Assembly: GCA_977006965.1 (NCBI GenBank)
Contig: OZ345354.1
Location: forward strand, 1,736,001-1,800,000
Length of the DNA: 64,000 nucleotides
Reading direction: 5' to 3'
Source: Phymatolithon calcareum
Lineage: Eukaryota > Rhodophyta > Florideophyceae > Hapalidiales
In this document: one piece after another, positions 9,861 to 21,190 of the stretch
Numbering within the stretch: the first letter of the stretch is position 1
How the letters are laid out: every line of letters starts with the position of its first letter
Position numbers and translations under genes: made by a program
The notes under the pieces: model-generated
Told to the model about the DNA's origin: nothing
What the model saw: only the letters and a program-made list of their open reading frames with translations
The model's database searches: none

Positions 9861-12302
9861 CTTTGGATCCGGGTGCGGAATCTAAGTTGTGATGTGATGT
9901 TGTGGGCTTGGTTTGCAAGTGTGAGAGTTGCACTGGGAATGTGGGCGGGAGAGATCGGCTTTTATAGGGGTGGGCGGAAGAGTTAGTTGTCGGCAATGCA
10001 GACAGTCTCAATATTGATTACCAGGCGATCATGGCCTCAACCATAATACACGACACTATTGGCCAGGCTGAAAAAGATCAATAACATCACGGAAATCACA
10101 ATCTCAACAGAGACCATACATTACAGTACGATAATTTATTATGATAGAATGCATCACGGCGATCATCAGCAGGAGATTTACCGACGTCACCAACGATTAC
10201 GAGTCGAAATACCATACTGTATGATACGTGGCGCAAGGCTTCGGAATCAATGTTGCCGCGACACTTGGAGCTCCACTAAAGTTTATAGCCTCCATGGCAA
10301 CCGTCTAGAGCAAATTCGTTCTGCTCTCAAATCCCTCAACAGCACCACGATTTGTAAACGTTTCAAGGCATAGATTGCCGAAGCTGATCTCGCGGGAAGC
10401 CAAGCAACCCATGGAGATTAATCGAGGAATGCGAGATCATTCCAAGAGCTGGTAGATACATTTTTAGTGATTGCGAATTTAGCCTACGGCTGGAGGTTTG
10501 AAAACTGGAGGGCGAAATTTGCCTACTTAAGCGGCTGTCTTCTCTTCTCGCCGGAGGAGAGGGCATCGATCATGAAGTAAAGCAACCTTTCTTTCCAACC
10601 AACATGGAGGCGTTACAGATTGCAAATTAATTGCTCCGCCGCGATGGCCTTCGAACAATACGCTCCTCTCAGTCGCGAAGCATTTGTTCTTTGTTCTGAA
10701 GAGAATTAAGTCTTGCAACGGCGCTATAGAAACCAGTGGACAAAAGAACAATTCATCCATTTTCTTTGTATTGTACGCCTTCAAGACGATATCTATCCCT
10801 AGTTCAGTGGGACTTCAACTTGAAGATAGAGTTCCTTTCTTCATCGGACCACTGGACGAGTCCTACTTCCTTACTGCGTCGTAATTGTGCGTCAAAAGTT
10901 TTTGCAGCTGAATCAATACACTTGCCGCTTGGTTGCAAGCGTCCTTCATTGCGAACCTGTGTACATCTTCTAGGGAAAGTGGGCAATTGAATACCTATAG
11001 TGTTCGTTCTGGGCTCTGTACTGTAGATCATTATCCCTGTGTGTCGATATGTACCGGTAGAAAGTTCCCGCACAAGTCGAGAAAGGCCACGTTAGATAGC
11101 ACGAGCAACATATTAGCAAAAAGCCAAGGATATCCTACAGGAAAAGATAGAAAGAAAAAGCGAAGGCTACAAGGCCTTGCACAGACGGGACAGAGCTTCT
11201 ATTTAGTATCCATCCAAAAGCCAAGAATGGGGAAGAAAAGAGCGACAGAAATTAGAATCCGAGCACGAACATGTCGGACGCAGCACTCATCTCCCATTAA
11301 CCTTGCTCCCGATTTAGTGCCCCGCTGTTCACTCCCTTGCCGGATATTTCTGTTTAGAACTCTGGGCTGCAAGACAACGGATAATGCCCGCGTCTCTGGC
11401 GAATATGGCAGCTCTTCGCGAGCACCACTTAGCGACGGAATTTTCATTACTCACTTCGCTGGAGATCAAACAGAGCATTGGCCTCCCACTGCGACGACGC
11501 CCAAACCATACGCCCTTACTCCCGGTCGAGCGATGGTGCAGATACAATTTTCACCCCTTTGCTTTCGTCGAAATAGAATAAGATGGCAATGAGATATCCA
11601 TGGCGCCGCATCTCCGTACGTCGATGTCCCGCCCAAGGGCACCAACTTCGATATGCCAGCTAGCATAAGCCACCCTCAACATACTAGAGAACGGTGGAGC
11701 TGCTGTTCATCCCGGCTCGCATTAGTCCATGCGATAGCGCAGATTAGCTGTTGACCATACGTATCTAGAAAAGCTGAGACTCATCTCTCACTTCATCCAG
11801 CTATAGGCCCATCCTCCCCACGAGAATCACTTCAGGATCGACGCATGGGGCGCAGATGTTCATCCAAAAATGCAAAAGTGAGCCCTTGTGCTTGACACAG
11901 ACCTGTATTGGAGATGGAATGAGTATCGCGAATATGTCTTTCTCCTCTAACCGCGATACCGCGCAATCAATTGATCAAATCATCATTATTACTCAAGGCA
12001 AAACAACGCGAGATACGATACAGTAGATCGTATCCATAACCATATCACTTCGATGAGAAAAAGCTATGCATCATTCCCAATACGATTGCTCGGTATCAAA
12101 GGCTGCAAATATCATAACAACGTGATATACTGCATCACCTCTTTACGATTTTTCGGATCCCAAAAATCCAATTGCCTTTTCTGGCACCGGTTGCGCTCAT
12201 TGTGTGCTTTACATGTCCATCCACTCGCACATCAAGAACGAAGGTAATCAATCTATTCCTGTGCGATTTCAAGCACCCGCTCGTCATCCCTCGTCCTGAC
12301 AG
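9861..12302. other. Intergenic, no gene seen
   Basis: About 2.4 kb without a recognisable gene, RNA or repeat. The first part contains the GST promoter, and a TATGATAC octamer lies at 10220-10227. The open frames here are short, start with non-ATG codons and resemble nothing. Confidence 0.4.
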
Positions 12303-12338
12303 GCCTTCGTGGCATTGAGTAAATCGCGGCTCTCAGAA

Positions 12339-12926
12339 ATGGACTCGGTTCGATCCCCAACTGCTGAGGCCGCAGAGCTCGTGCTTCGGGAGCGGGAACG
12401 GGAGCGGGAGCAGCAAAACAAGCGTGGTTCGAAAACCCAAGTGCCGGCGGAGCCGAAGCTAGAGTCAGTGTCGACACCGAAATGGGAGGGCGCTGAGGCT
12501 GGCGTAGTTGATGAGTCGGAGCTTGATCGCCGACAACGTTCCATTACGGAGCAGCTCGACCGGAAACAGAAGGAGTTGAAGCGCACTGGACAGGAGCTTG
12601 CGAAGGTGCGTGCGGAGCTGAAAGCTTTAGAAGAGCCGATCAAGGCAGAAATCATGACTTTACGTGAACGACTGGAGGACGCCAATCGGACTGAAAAGTC
12701 TCTCGTCGAGTCCGTCAACTCACTCCGAAAAGACCTTTTTGACAAGGAAAAGAAACTTGCCGTAGTGCGTGGCAACAAACAGGCAATGGCTGATGACCTT
12801 ATCAGAGTCATGGCGGACTATGAGCGGCGAAAAACTGATCGGTTGAATCAGATTGTGCACCTTCTTGGAGAAGATGCAGGTGCATCTTCAGGACAACCGG
12901 TCAAACCTGTTTTTCAGGGCTTTTAA
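12339..12926 (+). CDS. Coiled-coil protein, RAB6-interacting golgin-like
   Basis: A 195-residue protein, almost entirely helical after residue 60, with a long heptad-like coiled coil from DESELDRRQRSITEQL to about residue 170 and a disordered N-terminus. The layout, from a charged start through EQLDRKQKELKRT, an I-x2-LRERLE-type central part, and a final helix with DYERRKTDRLNQI, resembles the GORAB family, which sits on the Golgi and binds Rab6. In-frame sequence upstream of the ATG (FVALSKSRLSE) recalls the N-terminal motif of GORAB and is preceded by an acceptor-like CTGACAG ending at 12302, so a short upstream exon is possible. Another coiled-coil family cannot be excluded. Confidence 0.5.
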   Translation: MDSVRSPTAEAAELVLREREREREQQNKRGSKTQVPAEPKLESVSTPKWEGAEAGVVDESELDRRQRSITEQLDRKQKELKRTGQELAKVRAELKALEEPIKAEIMTLRERLEDANRTEKSLVESVNSLRKDLFDKEKKLAVVRGNKQAMADDLIRVMADYERRKTDRLNQIVHLLGEDAGASSGQPVKPVFQGF

Positions 12927-13250
12927 GATGCATGAATTCTCCTTACTCACCCTAACTCTAAGTTCTTGTAGTTTCAATGCAGTGTATAGGCTCTAAGTTA
13001 ATAGAATTTATTCAAATGCTAACCTTGGCAATTTGGAGAAGACAGTTTCTCAGCTTGTCGTCCTCAAGATTATCGTTTATAGTTGCTTGTTAGTCAGACA
13101 CTTACGTCGCAAAGCTTATTAGAGCGCTCGAAGGCAGCACACAACGCGCAGTGCTCCTGTTTACAGGGTCGCAGGTACAAAGAGAAATTGAAAAGCTGTC
13201 CATCTCGCCCACACGAGCAGCTTCGCCAATCATATCATACAAGTATTGGA
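12927..13250. other. Convergent 3' region
   Basis: A 324-bp spacer between the golgin-like gene and the homeodomain gene, which converge. I see no further feature in it. Confidence 0.5.
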
Positions 13251-15467
13251 TTAGCGAGGCAATTTGGCCGCATTGCTACCTCCCGGAGTTGTGGTCGTCC
13301 TCTTTGCACCTGTTTCATTTTCCTTACCGAACAAATTTGCCTTATCTTTTTTTGCCTTTGCGACATCCTCTTTCACGCGTTCAATTCGCGAACTCGGAAG
13401 TGGTGGTGGCGGTGGCGGCGGCAATGGCGGCGGCATGGGTGGTGGAGGAAATATGGAGCCTCGCATCAACGGCGTAGACGGAGTACGACGTGCTTGCTTA
13501 TTGCCAACATTTGCATCATTTTCATCGTTGACTTCGACAAACCGCCGTTTTCGTCCCGCAATTGGTGTGGTGTTCGCACGATTTCCGGGAGTGAAGTCTA
13601 GCGCCCGCCGGACCAGCGGTCCAGATACGGGGGTCGTTGAATTACCCATGGCATCTACAAGGGGAGTAGATCCTCCGGCAAGCCAGTAGTTCACGCTTGC
13701 ACCTCGCATAGTTAGCTCGGAACCAAACGGAGTGGCTGGTGACTGCCAGGTACCTGGAGCAGGAAATAGGAATGCCGCACCTGACGGCGCATTTACCGTA
13801 CTGGAGTTCAATGAGCTCGCGCCTCGTCGTACATTCGAACGCGTCGGGGTTTCCCAGACATGCGCTTTGGAGGGTGCTGCCATTGGTGTTTCTCCCACCG
13901 TATCAGTTGTCTTATTGGATGAATCCTTCATGGGCTCCAGGTCAACATCCTGTTGGTCTTTCGAGGTTGTAGTTTGAGGTGCTAGAGGGATGCCTGGCGC
14001 ATCGCTTCTGACAGATGAGGAAGGTTCGGATGGATGCTTGCTCAGACGAGGAGTGCAAAGAACAGGATTATTTTTGGTGGTGTTTACACTTTGCCCTGGT
14101 TCTCTTGTTTCCAGTTCTTGTTTGATGTCAGGGTTGCCCTGAGTAGCAAGCTCGGTACGGGCACCTGCGCTCATACTCTCTGTGTCAGTTACACGACCAT
14201 TTTGGAAGACATTTCCGTCGGAAAGAGTGGATACCCGGGGTCCTGACATGGTTTCGAGAAGGCATGCCAGTTCGGGAACGGATTCGAGAATAGTTTTCTT
14301 AACGCGGGCAGCCTCGTCAGATCGGAGCAGTATTTGATGGTCTTTGGCGGACACATCTTCCTTGAATTGATCAGGAGTTGCTCGTTGGTATTGCCGCTGC
14401 TGAGTTCGGACCTTAAATTTATGCATATTATGCTCTGTTTGTCGATACAGGGCTGGTGAATCGGACAGTGTCATTCGTATCACAGTGCCATCTCGAGTGC
14501 GTTCAAAGGCCATGCTGAAGAGGCTATCAAAGTTGATTTCGAGCTTTGCATACGGACCGCCTGTGACGGACGCTTCGGAATAGTTTTTCCCGCAGTACCA
14601 TTCATAAACAAGACGCTTCTTCCCAAAGAGGAACTTAACCTCCAAGCCAACCTCGTTCGGATGGCCTTCTCCCTGAAGTTCTGTCTGACCAAGACGTAAA
14701 CGAACTTTTCGAAGCCTTGCGGGGCTGAGGCGAACCCTCGAAGAACTGCCATTGATTGGAGTATGTGATCTTGAAAAAGACGGGGATCTTGCCGGGGTTG
14801 ACGAAGGCGGAATTGGAGTGACAATAGAGAATTGCCTGGATGCCTGGACCGGGGTCGTTTTCGAGGGCCATCGGGGAGTCGCAGGGGTGTTTGCGGGGTT
14901 TATATGCACGGGATGCATTGATACAGCTAGGACGCCGTTAGCGCTTGGTGTTGAAGCTACCGCGGGCGGGACAGGAGTCGCGCTGGGCGGAACAGGTTGT
15001 GGAGGTTGAGCATGCTGTGGGGATGAAACAGGTTTTGCAAGAGGAGCAGGCCGTGGGGATACTTTTGGTTTGCTTGAATGTTGTCGTGAAACAGTATGTC
15101 GAACCACGTTCACGCCCATTTTTCGATCTAGAGCGCGACGATTATTGAACCAGGTGCGAACTTTCTCTGGAGGCTTGGATAGCCGGGTCGCAAAGTTTGT
15201 CATCATAGTTCTTGTAGGAAATTTGTTTTGGGCGTATTCGGCTTCCAACGTCGCTCGTTCATCCGCGGTGAAGACTCGGGCCCCCTTGCGAGGTTCTTCC
15301 GGGGTGTGTGATGCATTGGTCATGTCGGCAGCTCGATCAGGAGGGCCGGGAGAATGGTTAGAAGCGACCTCGACAGCGGCAAGCAAGGAATCCATGCCCC
15401 GGTCGGCCATGGAGCTCTTGCTTCGTTGTTTCTCCATGGTACCGGCCGCCTCCATTTCTTGTTGCAT
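13251..15467 (-). CDS. Homeodomain protein with extra conserved region
   Basis: A 738-residue nuclear protein. A homeodomain lies at about 61-118, with third helix VRTWFNNRRALDRK. The DNA-contacting N51 and R53 are present, but position 50 is Asn rather than the usual Gln. A long Pro/Ser-rich linker follows, then a compact mixed region at about 270-385 (EVKFLFGKKRLVYEWYCG, ALYRQTE) that looks like a folded domain, then a disordered acidic/polar stretch and a polyproline run with a KANLFGKENE tail. The open frame continues to 15503 but opens with GTG; the first ATG is at 15467. It is probably a transcription regulator. The class of homeodomain and the nature of the second domain are unassigned. 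Confidence 0.8.
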   Translation of the reverse strand: MQQEMEAAGTMEKQRSKSSMADRGMDSLLAAVEVASNHSPGPPDRAADMTNASHTPEEPRKGARVFTADERATLEAEYAQNKFPTRTMMTNFATRLSKPPEKVRTWFNNRRALDRKMGVNVVRHTVSRQHSSKPKVSPRPAPLAKPVSSPQHAQPPQPVPPSATPVPPAVASTPSANGVLAVSMHPVHINPANTPATPRWPSKTTPVQASRQFSIVTPIPPSSTPARSPSFSRSHTPINGSSSRVRLSPARLRKVRLRLGQTELQGEGHPNEVGLEVKFLFGKKRLVYEWYCGKNYSEASVTGGPYAKLEINFDSLFSMAFERTRDGTVIRMTLSDSPALYRQTEHNMHKFKVRTQQRQYQRATPDQFKEDVSAKDHQILLRSDEAARVKKTILESVPELACLLETMSGPRVSTLSDGNVFQNGRVTDTESMSAGARTELATQGNPDIKQELETREPGQSVNTTKNNPVLCTPRLSKHPSEPSSSVRSDAPGIPLAPQTTTSKDQQDVDLEPMKDSSNKTTDTVGETPMAAPSKAHVWETPTRSNVRRGASSLNSSTVNAPSGAAFLFPAPGTWQSPATPFGSELTMRGASVNYWLAGGSTPLVDAMGNSTTPVSGPLVRRALDFTPGNRANTTPIAGRKRRFVEVNDENDANVGNKQARRTPSTPLMRGSIFPPPPMPPPLPPPPPPPLPSSRIERVKEDVAKAKKDKANLFGKENETGAKRTTTTPGGSNAAKLPR

Positions 15468-18353
15468 TACCGTTTCCGTTGCCCTCGTACGCACAGTTCT
15501 CACCTGCCCATGTTAATCCTCTGCGCTACTCCTTTACACTGTCAGCTTTGCATATTGGCCAATTATCACCATTCGCGCCAAAATTTGTAATTGCGAATGC
15601 CAGGTGTTGGCATTTTCGCGCGATGAAAACCGCTATTTGTATGGCTGATTCCCCGATTGGGCGGTTTTCCGGTGAGCGGAGGCGGGGTACAGTGAGCGTT
15701 CGAAGTATGAGTTTCGCGGCGTAAGCGTTCGAAAAACGATAATACTCGTTTACATGTCGTGACTCAACCAGTAAAAATTTTGATAAAATTTGATTGATTG
15801 CCCCGCGCCAACCTACTACTCAATTCGGAGGATCAGAACGACATAACCATAAAAATTATGAATTTGTAGCATTTTCCGTTGATGCTGCAGCCTATGCGCA
15901 ATGCAAATTTCCAAATTAATTCACATGTATGATATTACTGCATTGACTTGAGCCGTCGAATGTGCGCATGGGCGGGAAAATAACCACGTATCAAGAATTG
16001 GCAGCTTAATTTTTCAAAAAGATTCTGATACTGTAATGCTTCAACCACACGAAATTGCGAATTAAATTTGGAGCGCCTAACTGTATCATATGCAGCGTGT
16101 AAAGGCACCGTCGAAATTCATGCTCTTGTTTTTCATCGCCACGGGTGACAGTGTATCATAGCCGTCCACATAGAAATCATTTCTAATCGTGCTCTTAACG
16201 TGCTCGGGCCCAGTAATTCCGCAACCACGCTTTACAATGCAAGGCCCTGCGCAAGGGAAATACGAATTTGGATTGGCGTCATGTTGTGTATCTGACGAGA
16301 TGAGTTGATTAAATCGCTTCGTTCAATGCGACAAGCTCAGGCTGGGATCAAAAGCCTTCTCAACCGGGCTGCGTGAAGAATGCCCCACACACGGACTCGG
16401 CCGGCGCAGTCAGCGCGCTTGTTGCCGCTGTGCACAAGGGTGACACATTGGGCGGGGCGCGCAGAGTGGGGAAGGGGAACGACCCATCGACACTTCCGTA
16501 GGGCGGTTGACCATCAAAGCGATTAGTGCCTCTACTTCACAATGCTATGCGGTGCACGGGGCGGGAATATCGATATTCTTTGTCTGCATGGCAGATAAGG
16601 GCTCCTCGCAACACATGAACACGATGTATGGAGTGATTGGAAAAACATAGTTTCATTGTATGAACGCGGAGGATGATGCCGTAGGAAAAAGTTATATGTA
16701 TCGACTAGCCGCTTGACTACTGTTCTCATCGCTTTTGCAAATCCCGCAGCAAAGGCAGATGTCCATGTCGGGTCATTGCCGCAGGCGACGGCGATGCTAC
16801 GCAGCGCCCTGCCCTATGATATGATACGGACAATATTGTATTACCTCTTGCCTCATCCTTGCGGGGTTTCATGAGGCCTATGATATGATACCGAGAGAAA
16901 AGAGTGGACTCTGTTTGCTCTGTTGACACGTGGAACTTGCAGCTGTCCGAAAATAGTGCTAAAAAGATTTTTTATTGGATCTGAACAGCCAATCAAAAGA
17001 CACAGCGAAGTAACAGCAGTGATGGTCAACCCCATGGGGTCCAGCTTCAGCCTCCAACCTGGAAGCTTAGGGGCACTGCTTCGCCAGCGCCAGTTCTGCA
17101 GACACTCCGCGGTCGCGACCTCGGCGTTCAGATACTGTATGGTTTATCAAGAAGCAACATGCCCACTCTTCTCTACCGCACGTGGTTCATTGTTCATCGG
17201 CGCGCATTGTGCGCCCGGTGTGAAGCGCGCGCGTCCCGAGACTCACATTCCTCTTCTGCTTTATTGCGGGTATTTGAAGTTCACATCCTTACGGCTACAG
17301 TAGACTTTAACAGATGGGAGTAGTACTTGATGTCAAAACAACTCAAAGCTGCACAAAGTGCAGACCTTCGGTGAGCTTAACATCCATATCTCTAAGAAGC
17401 CAACCTTCAGACGCTGTTCTTCAAAGGGATGTCCCGGGTTGGAAACCATATTTCCATCACCAACGAGAAAACGTCATCCTATGCGTGTCGTTTTTGAGCC
17501 TGCATACCGTAGAAGCCTCCGTCGAGCGTGGAGGCCAGTCTAGTCGAAATATCCAATTGGCGTGCCGTTGCGCTTTCTTCGGTGCCGCCACCGTGCTTGG
17601 CGCATTCGATAGTGGGAATTTTGACGCTGGGGCCGGGAAAGTAAGCCATTGGGGCGACTCAGGCGGAACCGAAACCCATCATCAAGACATCGGCAAGCGC
17701 CGGCGAGTCCTAAAGCAAACCAAATGCAGTGGACATGCACGATGACAAAAACGTTCGTATGCTTCGCCGACAGTGCGCGTTGAGCTGCGACGCAGAGACC
17801 TGACAGGCCACAGTCGCATGTTGTGCCACTAGTTTTAGAGCTTCTGCGATCGCTGGAAGCTGCATACAATACAATTTAAGTGCTCCTTTCATTTAAGAAA
17901 GGAGAACTGAAACTCTACAGTACGTTGCTTTGACAGTACGAAACGCGAACTGAAAATTTTTCGCTTGGATGTCGATATTTGCCGCTGTGAAGAACAAGAG
18001 GGAGCAAAACAGCGCTCCGTAGTATTGCTCTTGGAGGTATTGGCCCTCGCGAGGCCTACGATTCTTTTATGTATCGGCAGTATTCTGCAACAGCTGGAGC
18101 ACATGAAATGCAATGCACGCCTCTTTCCCCAGTGTCATGATCATACAGTATGCCACGTGGTGCTCGTTGTCTTTTGGTGCTGGAAACTGTAAACTGTTCT
18201 CTCGGTCGGGTTGCAGACCGACATCACAGTGACACCTGGTGACCCCGTGACGGGCATCCGGTTCACAGAACACAGCCCTGATCCCACCAAGCTTCGTTTC
18301 GTGCGGACAACAAAACGCAAAGTTTTTTCGTTTTCCTAACTTTTACGCGAAGA
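15468..18353. other. Intergenic with retroelement scrap
   Basis: Nearly 2.9 kb without a recognisable gene. It contains four TATGATAC/GTATCATA octamers (16083, 16153, 16820, 16884) and the retroelement-related segment at 17258-17450. The open frames at 16923-17303 and 17314-17745 are not protein-like and the latter runs through the repeat. Confidence 0.4.
17258..17450 (-). mobile_element. Non-LTR retrotransposon 3'-end fragment
   Basis: This segment matches, in reverse orientation, the 3' part of the retroelement inserted at 42236-43014: the shared order runs from GGTTTCCAACCCGGG through GATGTTAAGCT, a CTGCAC..GTGCAG stretch and GCCGTAAGGATGT to CCCGCAATAAA. It is diverged and lacks the GAAA tail, so it is an older copy. 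Confidence 0.7.
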
Positions 18354-18935
18354 ATGACTGCGCCTGCCTCGCAGCATAGTTCTGAAATTTCTGAGAATTT
18401 GAGTCATCCGGGCATGGACGAGACGGCGCTGGTGCAAAGCGAATCGCGTCCGCAGCAAGGCGAATCCGTAGCACAAACTCTCCGTCGTTCTCTCCTCAAG
18501 CTCAATGCAAGGCGAGGAGCTGCGTATGGGAGGCTGAATCAAGAGATTCGCAGTACAGCTAAGCCGGGTACATCGCGTAATCAATTTCAGATCGTATGTG
18601 CCAATGTAACTGAAGAACTCAAGCTCGTGAGTGAAGGCGTTATAGCCCTGCGAAATGCTCTCGCAGAGCAAAATCTACCGCATTCCGAGACTGCTGTACA
18701 ATGGATAGACGCTTTACAGAATCTGGAAGAACGAAAACTTGTTGCTTTCGTTTCATTGCGTGCACTGCACCGCAGTAGAGATGCAGGAAGACTTCCTACT
18801 GGTATTGATGGCACATCCACTGGCGAGACAACTGAGATGAAAATTTCGCGCTACGCTAAGCAGCTCAACGACATCGATACTGACATTAGCGATCTACTCG
18901 AAGAAATCAAAGAGTTTATTGCAGAAGAGGAGTGA
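18354..18935 (+). CDS. REX1-B / REX1BD family protein
   Basis: A 193-residue, mainly helical protein. The core (about 45-140) reads ARRGAAYGRLNQEIR, FQIVCANVTEELKLVSEGVIAL and LQNLEERKLVAFVSLRALH. This matches the pattern of the REX1-B family, named from a Chlamydomonas gene linked to DNA repair. The molecular function of the family is unknown. The N-terminus is disordered and the C-terminus is acidic (EEIKEFIAEEE). It is intronless, and its 3' end lies 47 bp from the convergent glycosyltransferase-like gene. Confidence 0.65.
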   Translation: MTAPASQHSSEISENLSHPGMDETALVQSESRPQQGESVAQTLRRSLLKLNARRGAAYGRLNQEIRSTAKPGTSRNQFQIVCANVTEELKLVSEGVIALRNALAEQNLPHSETAVQWIDALQNLEERKLVAFVSLRALHRSRDAGRLPTGIDGTSTGETTEMKISRYAKQLNDIDTDISDLLEEIKEFIAEEE

Positions 18936-18982
18936 GTCAATACCGGCCCATACGAACATGGAAGATAATGCTTGTGGCTATG

Positions 18983-19996
18983 CTATGTTCGCCCACCTGA
19001 TTCCAAGTGTTTCATGTTTGCACGCAGTTGTAGCACATGATCCTTGTAGAAGCCTTGTCCGAATGCATTGTCCATTACATATTGAGCATTACGCTCCTGA
19101 TAGTCATGCAGCAGCCCGTTTTTTCCTACTGCCTTTACTACCTCCTTGAAATGCCAGATGTTCGTCCCTTGTTCAAATGCGTCTGTCTTCACATCAATCG
19201 CAACTATTCCATGATCCATACCTGGAATCGACAGACTCACTTCCCCAATTTGAGGGACAAGTTTGAGCACGCGACGAATCGAACTCTGGTCTAGACTTCG
19301 GTCTCTTTCCCAGTCCCACAATTCCCAGTCCAGCGTATCAAGCATCTTCCAGGAAAACACTCTCCCGCATCCCACTGTGCCAGAGATAGGGGTTAAGAAT
19401 TTGCGATATCCAGCGGTATACATCAATTGTTGACTTTCTAGATCAAAAAAGTAAATATCTCGAAGCCCTACGATATGCATTCTGTCAACTGGGCGCGTCA
19501 TCATGCTTTTCACCGTTGCAAAAAATTTGAGATTGAGAATATCATCCGAACCCACGATTGCCACTGCGTTTGGTAGTCGGGCATTGTCTGCTTGGTCCAG
19601 GAAGTGCATCCGCAGCGAGCGAAGTCCAAGATTATGCTTGCTTCCCAGTGGCCGGTTTGGATGAACCGCGAAGCCTGCATTGACACGCCTTGCAACCTGA
19701 GGAGTGCTTGAGTTATCCGAACCAGTAATAAAGATCTCAAGATCCATATTGTGTTCAGACAGAAGTAGAGGTTTCATTGAGTTGTAATGATTCAAAACAA
19801 AGTCCGTCAGCATTGGGCGTTTCCACACGCACATAAAGAGTACGATTTTGAAAGGATGTGACCCAACTGCATGCGCATTTGCAAATGGATACGTTCCTTT
19901 AGCCCCTACAGGAGCGTTCTCCAAAATCATTGAAAGGGCCGGTAAAATGATAAGCATCACGCAGATGGAGGACCAACGGCCTAGTTTTCCTTCCAT
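18983..19996 (-). CDS. Putative type II membrane glycosyltransferase
   Basis: A 337-residue protein with a short cytosolic N-terminus, one membrane anchor (SSICVMLIILPALSMIL, about 10-26) and a lumenal domain, the usual layout of Golgi glycosyltransferases. The domain has a Rossmann-like beginning (KIVLFMCVWKRPMLTDFVLNHY), a conserved LGSKHNLGLRSL stretch and GSDDI, which may be the metal/nucleotide-sugar DXD equivalent, then a Trp-rich acceptor-like part. The donor and acceptor are unknown; in a red alga, cell-wall or protein glycosylation is plausible. The open frame continues upstream to 20236, but that part lies over RPC11 exon 2 in another frame, so I take the ATG at 19996. This still overlaps the RPC11 stop by 16 nt; the next ATG at 19957 would not overlap. 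Confidence 0.55.
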   Translation of the reverse strand: MEGKLGRWSSICVMLIILPALSMILENAPVGAKGTYPFANAHAVGSHPFKIVLFMCVWKRPMLTDFVLNHYNSMKPLLLSEHNMDLEIFITGSDNSSTPQVARRVNAGFAVHPNRPLGSKHNLGLRSLRMHFLDQADNARLPNAVAIVGSDDILNLKFFATVKSMMTRPVDRMHIVGLRDIYFFDLESQQLMYTAGYRKFLTPISGTVGCGRVFSWKMLDTLDWELWDWERDRSLDQSSIRRVLKLVPQIGEVSLSIPGMDHGIVAIDVKTDAFEQGTNIWHFKEVVKAVGKNGLLHDYQERNAQYVMDNAFGQGFYKDHVLQLRANMKHLESGGRT

Positions 19997-20437
19997 TGGT
20001 GACCGCAACCTTCGCACCGGTAAAATGTGGTCATCGGTTCGTCTGCCGACCGAGTCTGCATCTGAAAGAAGAACGCCTTTCGATGAGCGCATTTGGGACA
20101 TGGAATTTCGGTTGCATCGGCGACTTCCCATGCAGCATCCCCTCCGAGAACGTCGTCGACTTCCTTTTTGGGGAGATTTGGAACAAGTCGTTCGATTCGG
20201 CTGTTCACCGCATGCACGTATGTGCACGTCCGACATTCAAAACGAAGAGAGCCGCCCTCCTTGTTGCGATCAGCCGCTCTATTCGCTACCAAACTATTCG
20301 CACACTGCAAAGGACCAGAAAGGAATCATGGCGATGGCCGCCCTGCCCTGTCAGTTCCAGCGGTTCATAGAAAAGTTTGACCGTAGTAAAGCTAGTGAAA
20401 AGGTCAGCAGTATACTTACGACTGGGCAGAATAGCAT
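19981..20437 (-). CDS. RPC11: RNA polymerase III subunit RPC11 (one intron)
   Basis: The small TFIIS-like subunit of Pol III, which supports RNA cleavage, proofreading and termination. Exon 1 is 20437-20420, reading MLFCPV. The intron is 20419-20305 (115 bp, GTAAGT...TTTGCAG) and exon 2 is 20304-19981. The spliced protein is 113 residues, close to the usual 108-110. The N-terminal zinc ribbon is MLFCPVCAN..FECRTC. The C-terminal ribbon is CPKC..RSADEPMTTFYRCEGC, including the acidic RSADE hairpin needed for cleavage. Without splicing, the first zinc-binding pair would be lost. The stop codon overlaps the start of the next minus-strand gene. Confidence 0.93.
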
Positions 20438-21190
20438 CACTGAGGCAGTGCAGAAGGACACGAAAAACTTGAGGCACAGATACAGTATTTGTGCAGGTGG
20501 CTATGTCTTAGACGGTGCAGTGTGAAAATTGCTCACAGTATAATATGAATCCATATGGAAGAATACGAAATGTATGATTGCAACGGTTCATTGAAAAAAT
20601 CGTGGGCAAACTTGAGCCAACAAACCCAGGGAGGAATCGGCGTCGCTGTGCCAGGCGATGCGATTATCAAAATAAGCGGAGAACAAATTCAGAAATGGGA
20701 CGACAAAGTCCTGGAGCGGCTTTTGCCGTAGCATTCTATGAGCGACTGCAAGGATGTAGCTGGAGAAGTACTGCACTGTATTTTTAAATAACCCAGTAGA
20801 CAGTACAGCGAACTTGAACAGAGCAAGTGATATACTTTCTTTAGTGAAAGACGTAGCGGACGCTCTTAACAGAGTTAAGAAATTTGAAAGTTCGTCTGGT
20901 CTCCAACTTAAAACGGAAACATTTCTAGATAAAGGAAGAAACATTGAGAACGAAATACGACGAAAACGAGAGACCCGGCAAACTATATCCACAGTCAATG
21001 AAAAACGACGGAAGAGAATGGAGGTGAACGGAAACCTTGAGCACTAATCGCTACCTGGACTACTTCCAAACAATGGAAGCGATGATGCTCCGGCGAAGGA
21101 GAGTCTTGATGATATCAATGTTAATGACCTGTGCTCGTGATTGGCGACGGCCAATGATGAAACAAAACCCGTGAAGGAAATAGATCAAGA
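20438..21190. other. Spacer with unassigned small plus-strand frames
   Basis: A 57-codon frame starting at ATG 20555 (MEEYEMYDCNGSLKKSW..GVAVPGDAIIKISGEQIQKW, stop 20727) is divergent from RPC11. A second frame to 21047 (DILSLVKDVADALNRVKKF..NEIRRKRETRQTI) looks helical and has an acceptor-like TTTCTTTAG just inside it, ending at 20843. They may be exons of one small gene, but I could not find a convincing donor or a family. Confidence 0.3.

Noticed and set aside
10933-11592. 219-codon plus-strand frame
   Set aside because: It opens with a non-ATG codon or poor context, has no domain-like pattern and overlaps equally open minus-strand frames.
12335-12360. GGTTCGATCCCC, like a tRNA B box
   Set aside because: It lies at the start of the golgin-like coding region and no acceptor stem or A box can be folded around it.
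16923-17745. Two plus-strand frames of 126 and 143 codons
   Set aside because: The second runs through a retroelement repeat in the antisense direction; neither reads like a protein.
19997-20236. N-terminal 80-residue extension of the glycosyltransferase-like frame
   Set aside because: It is an out-of-frame reading of RPC11 exon 2, Arg/Ser-rich and not protein-like.
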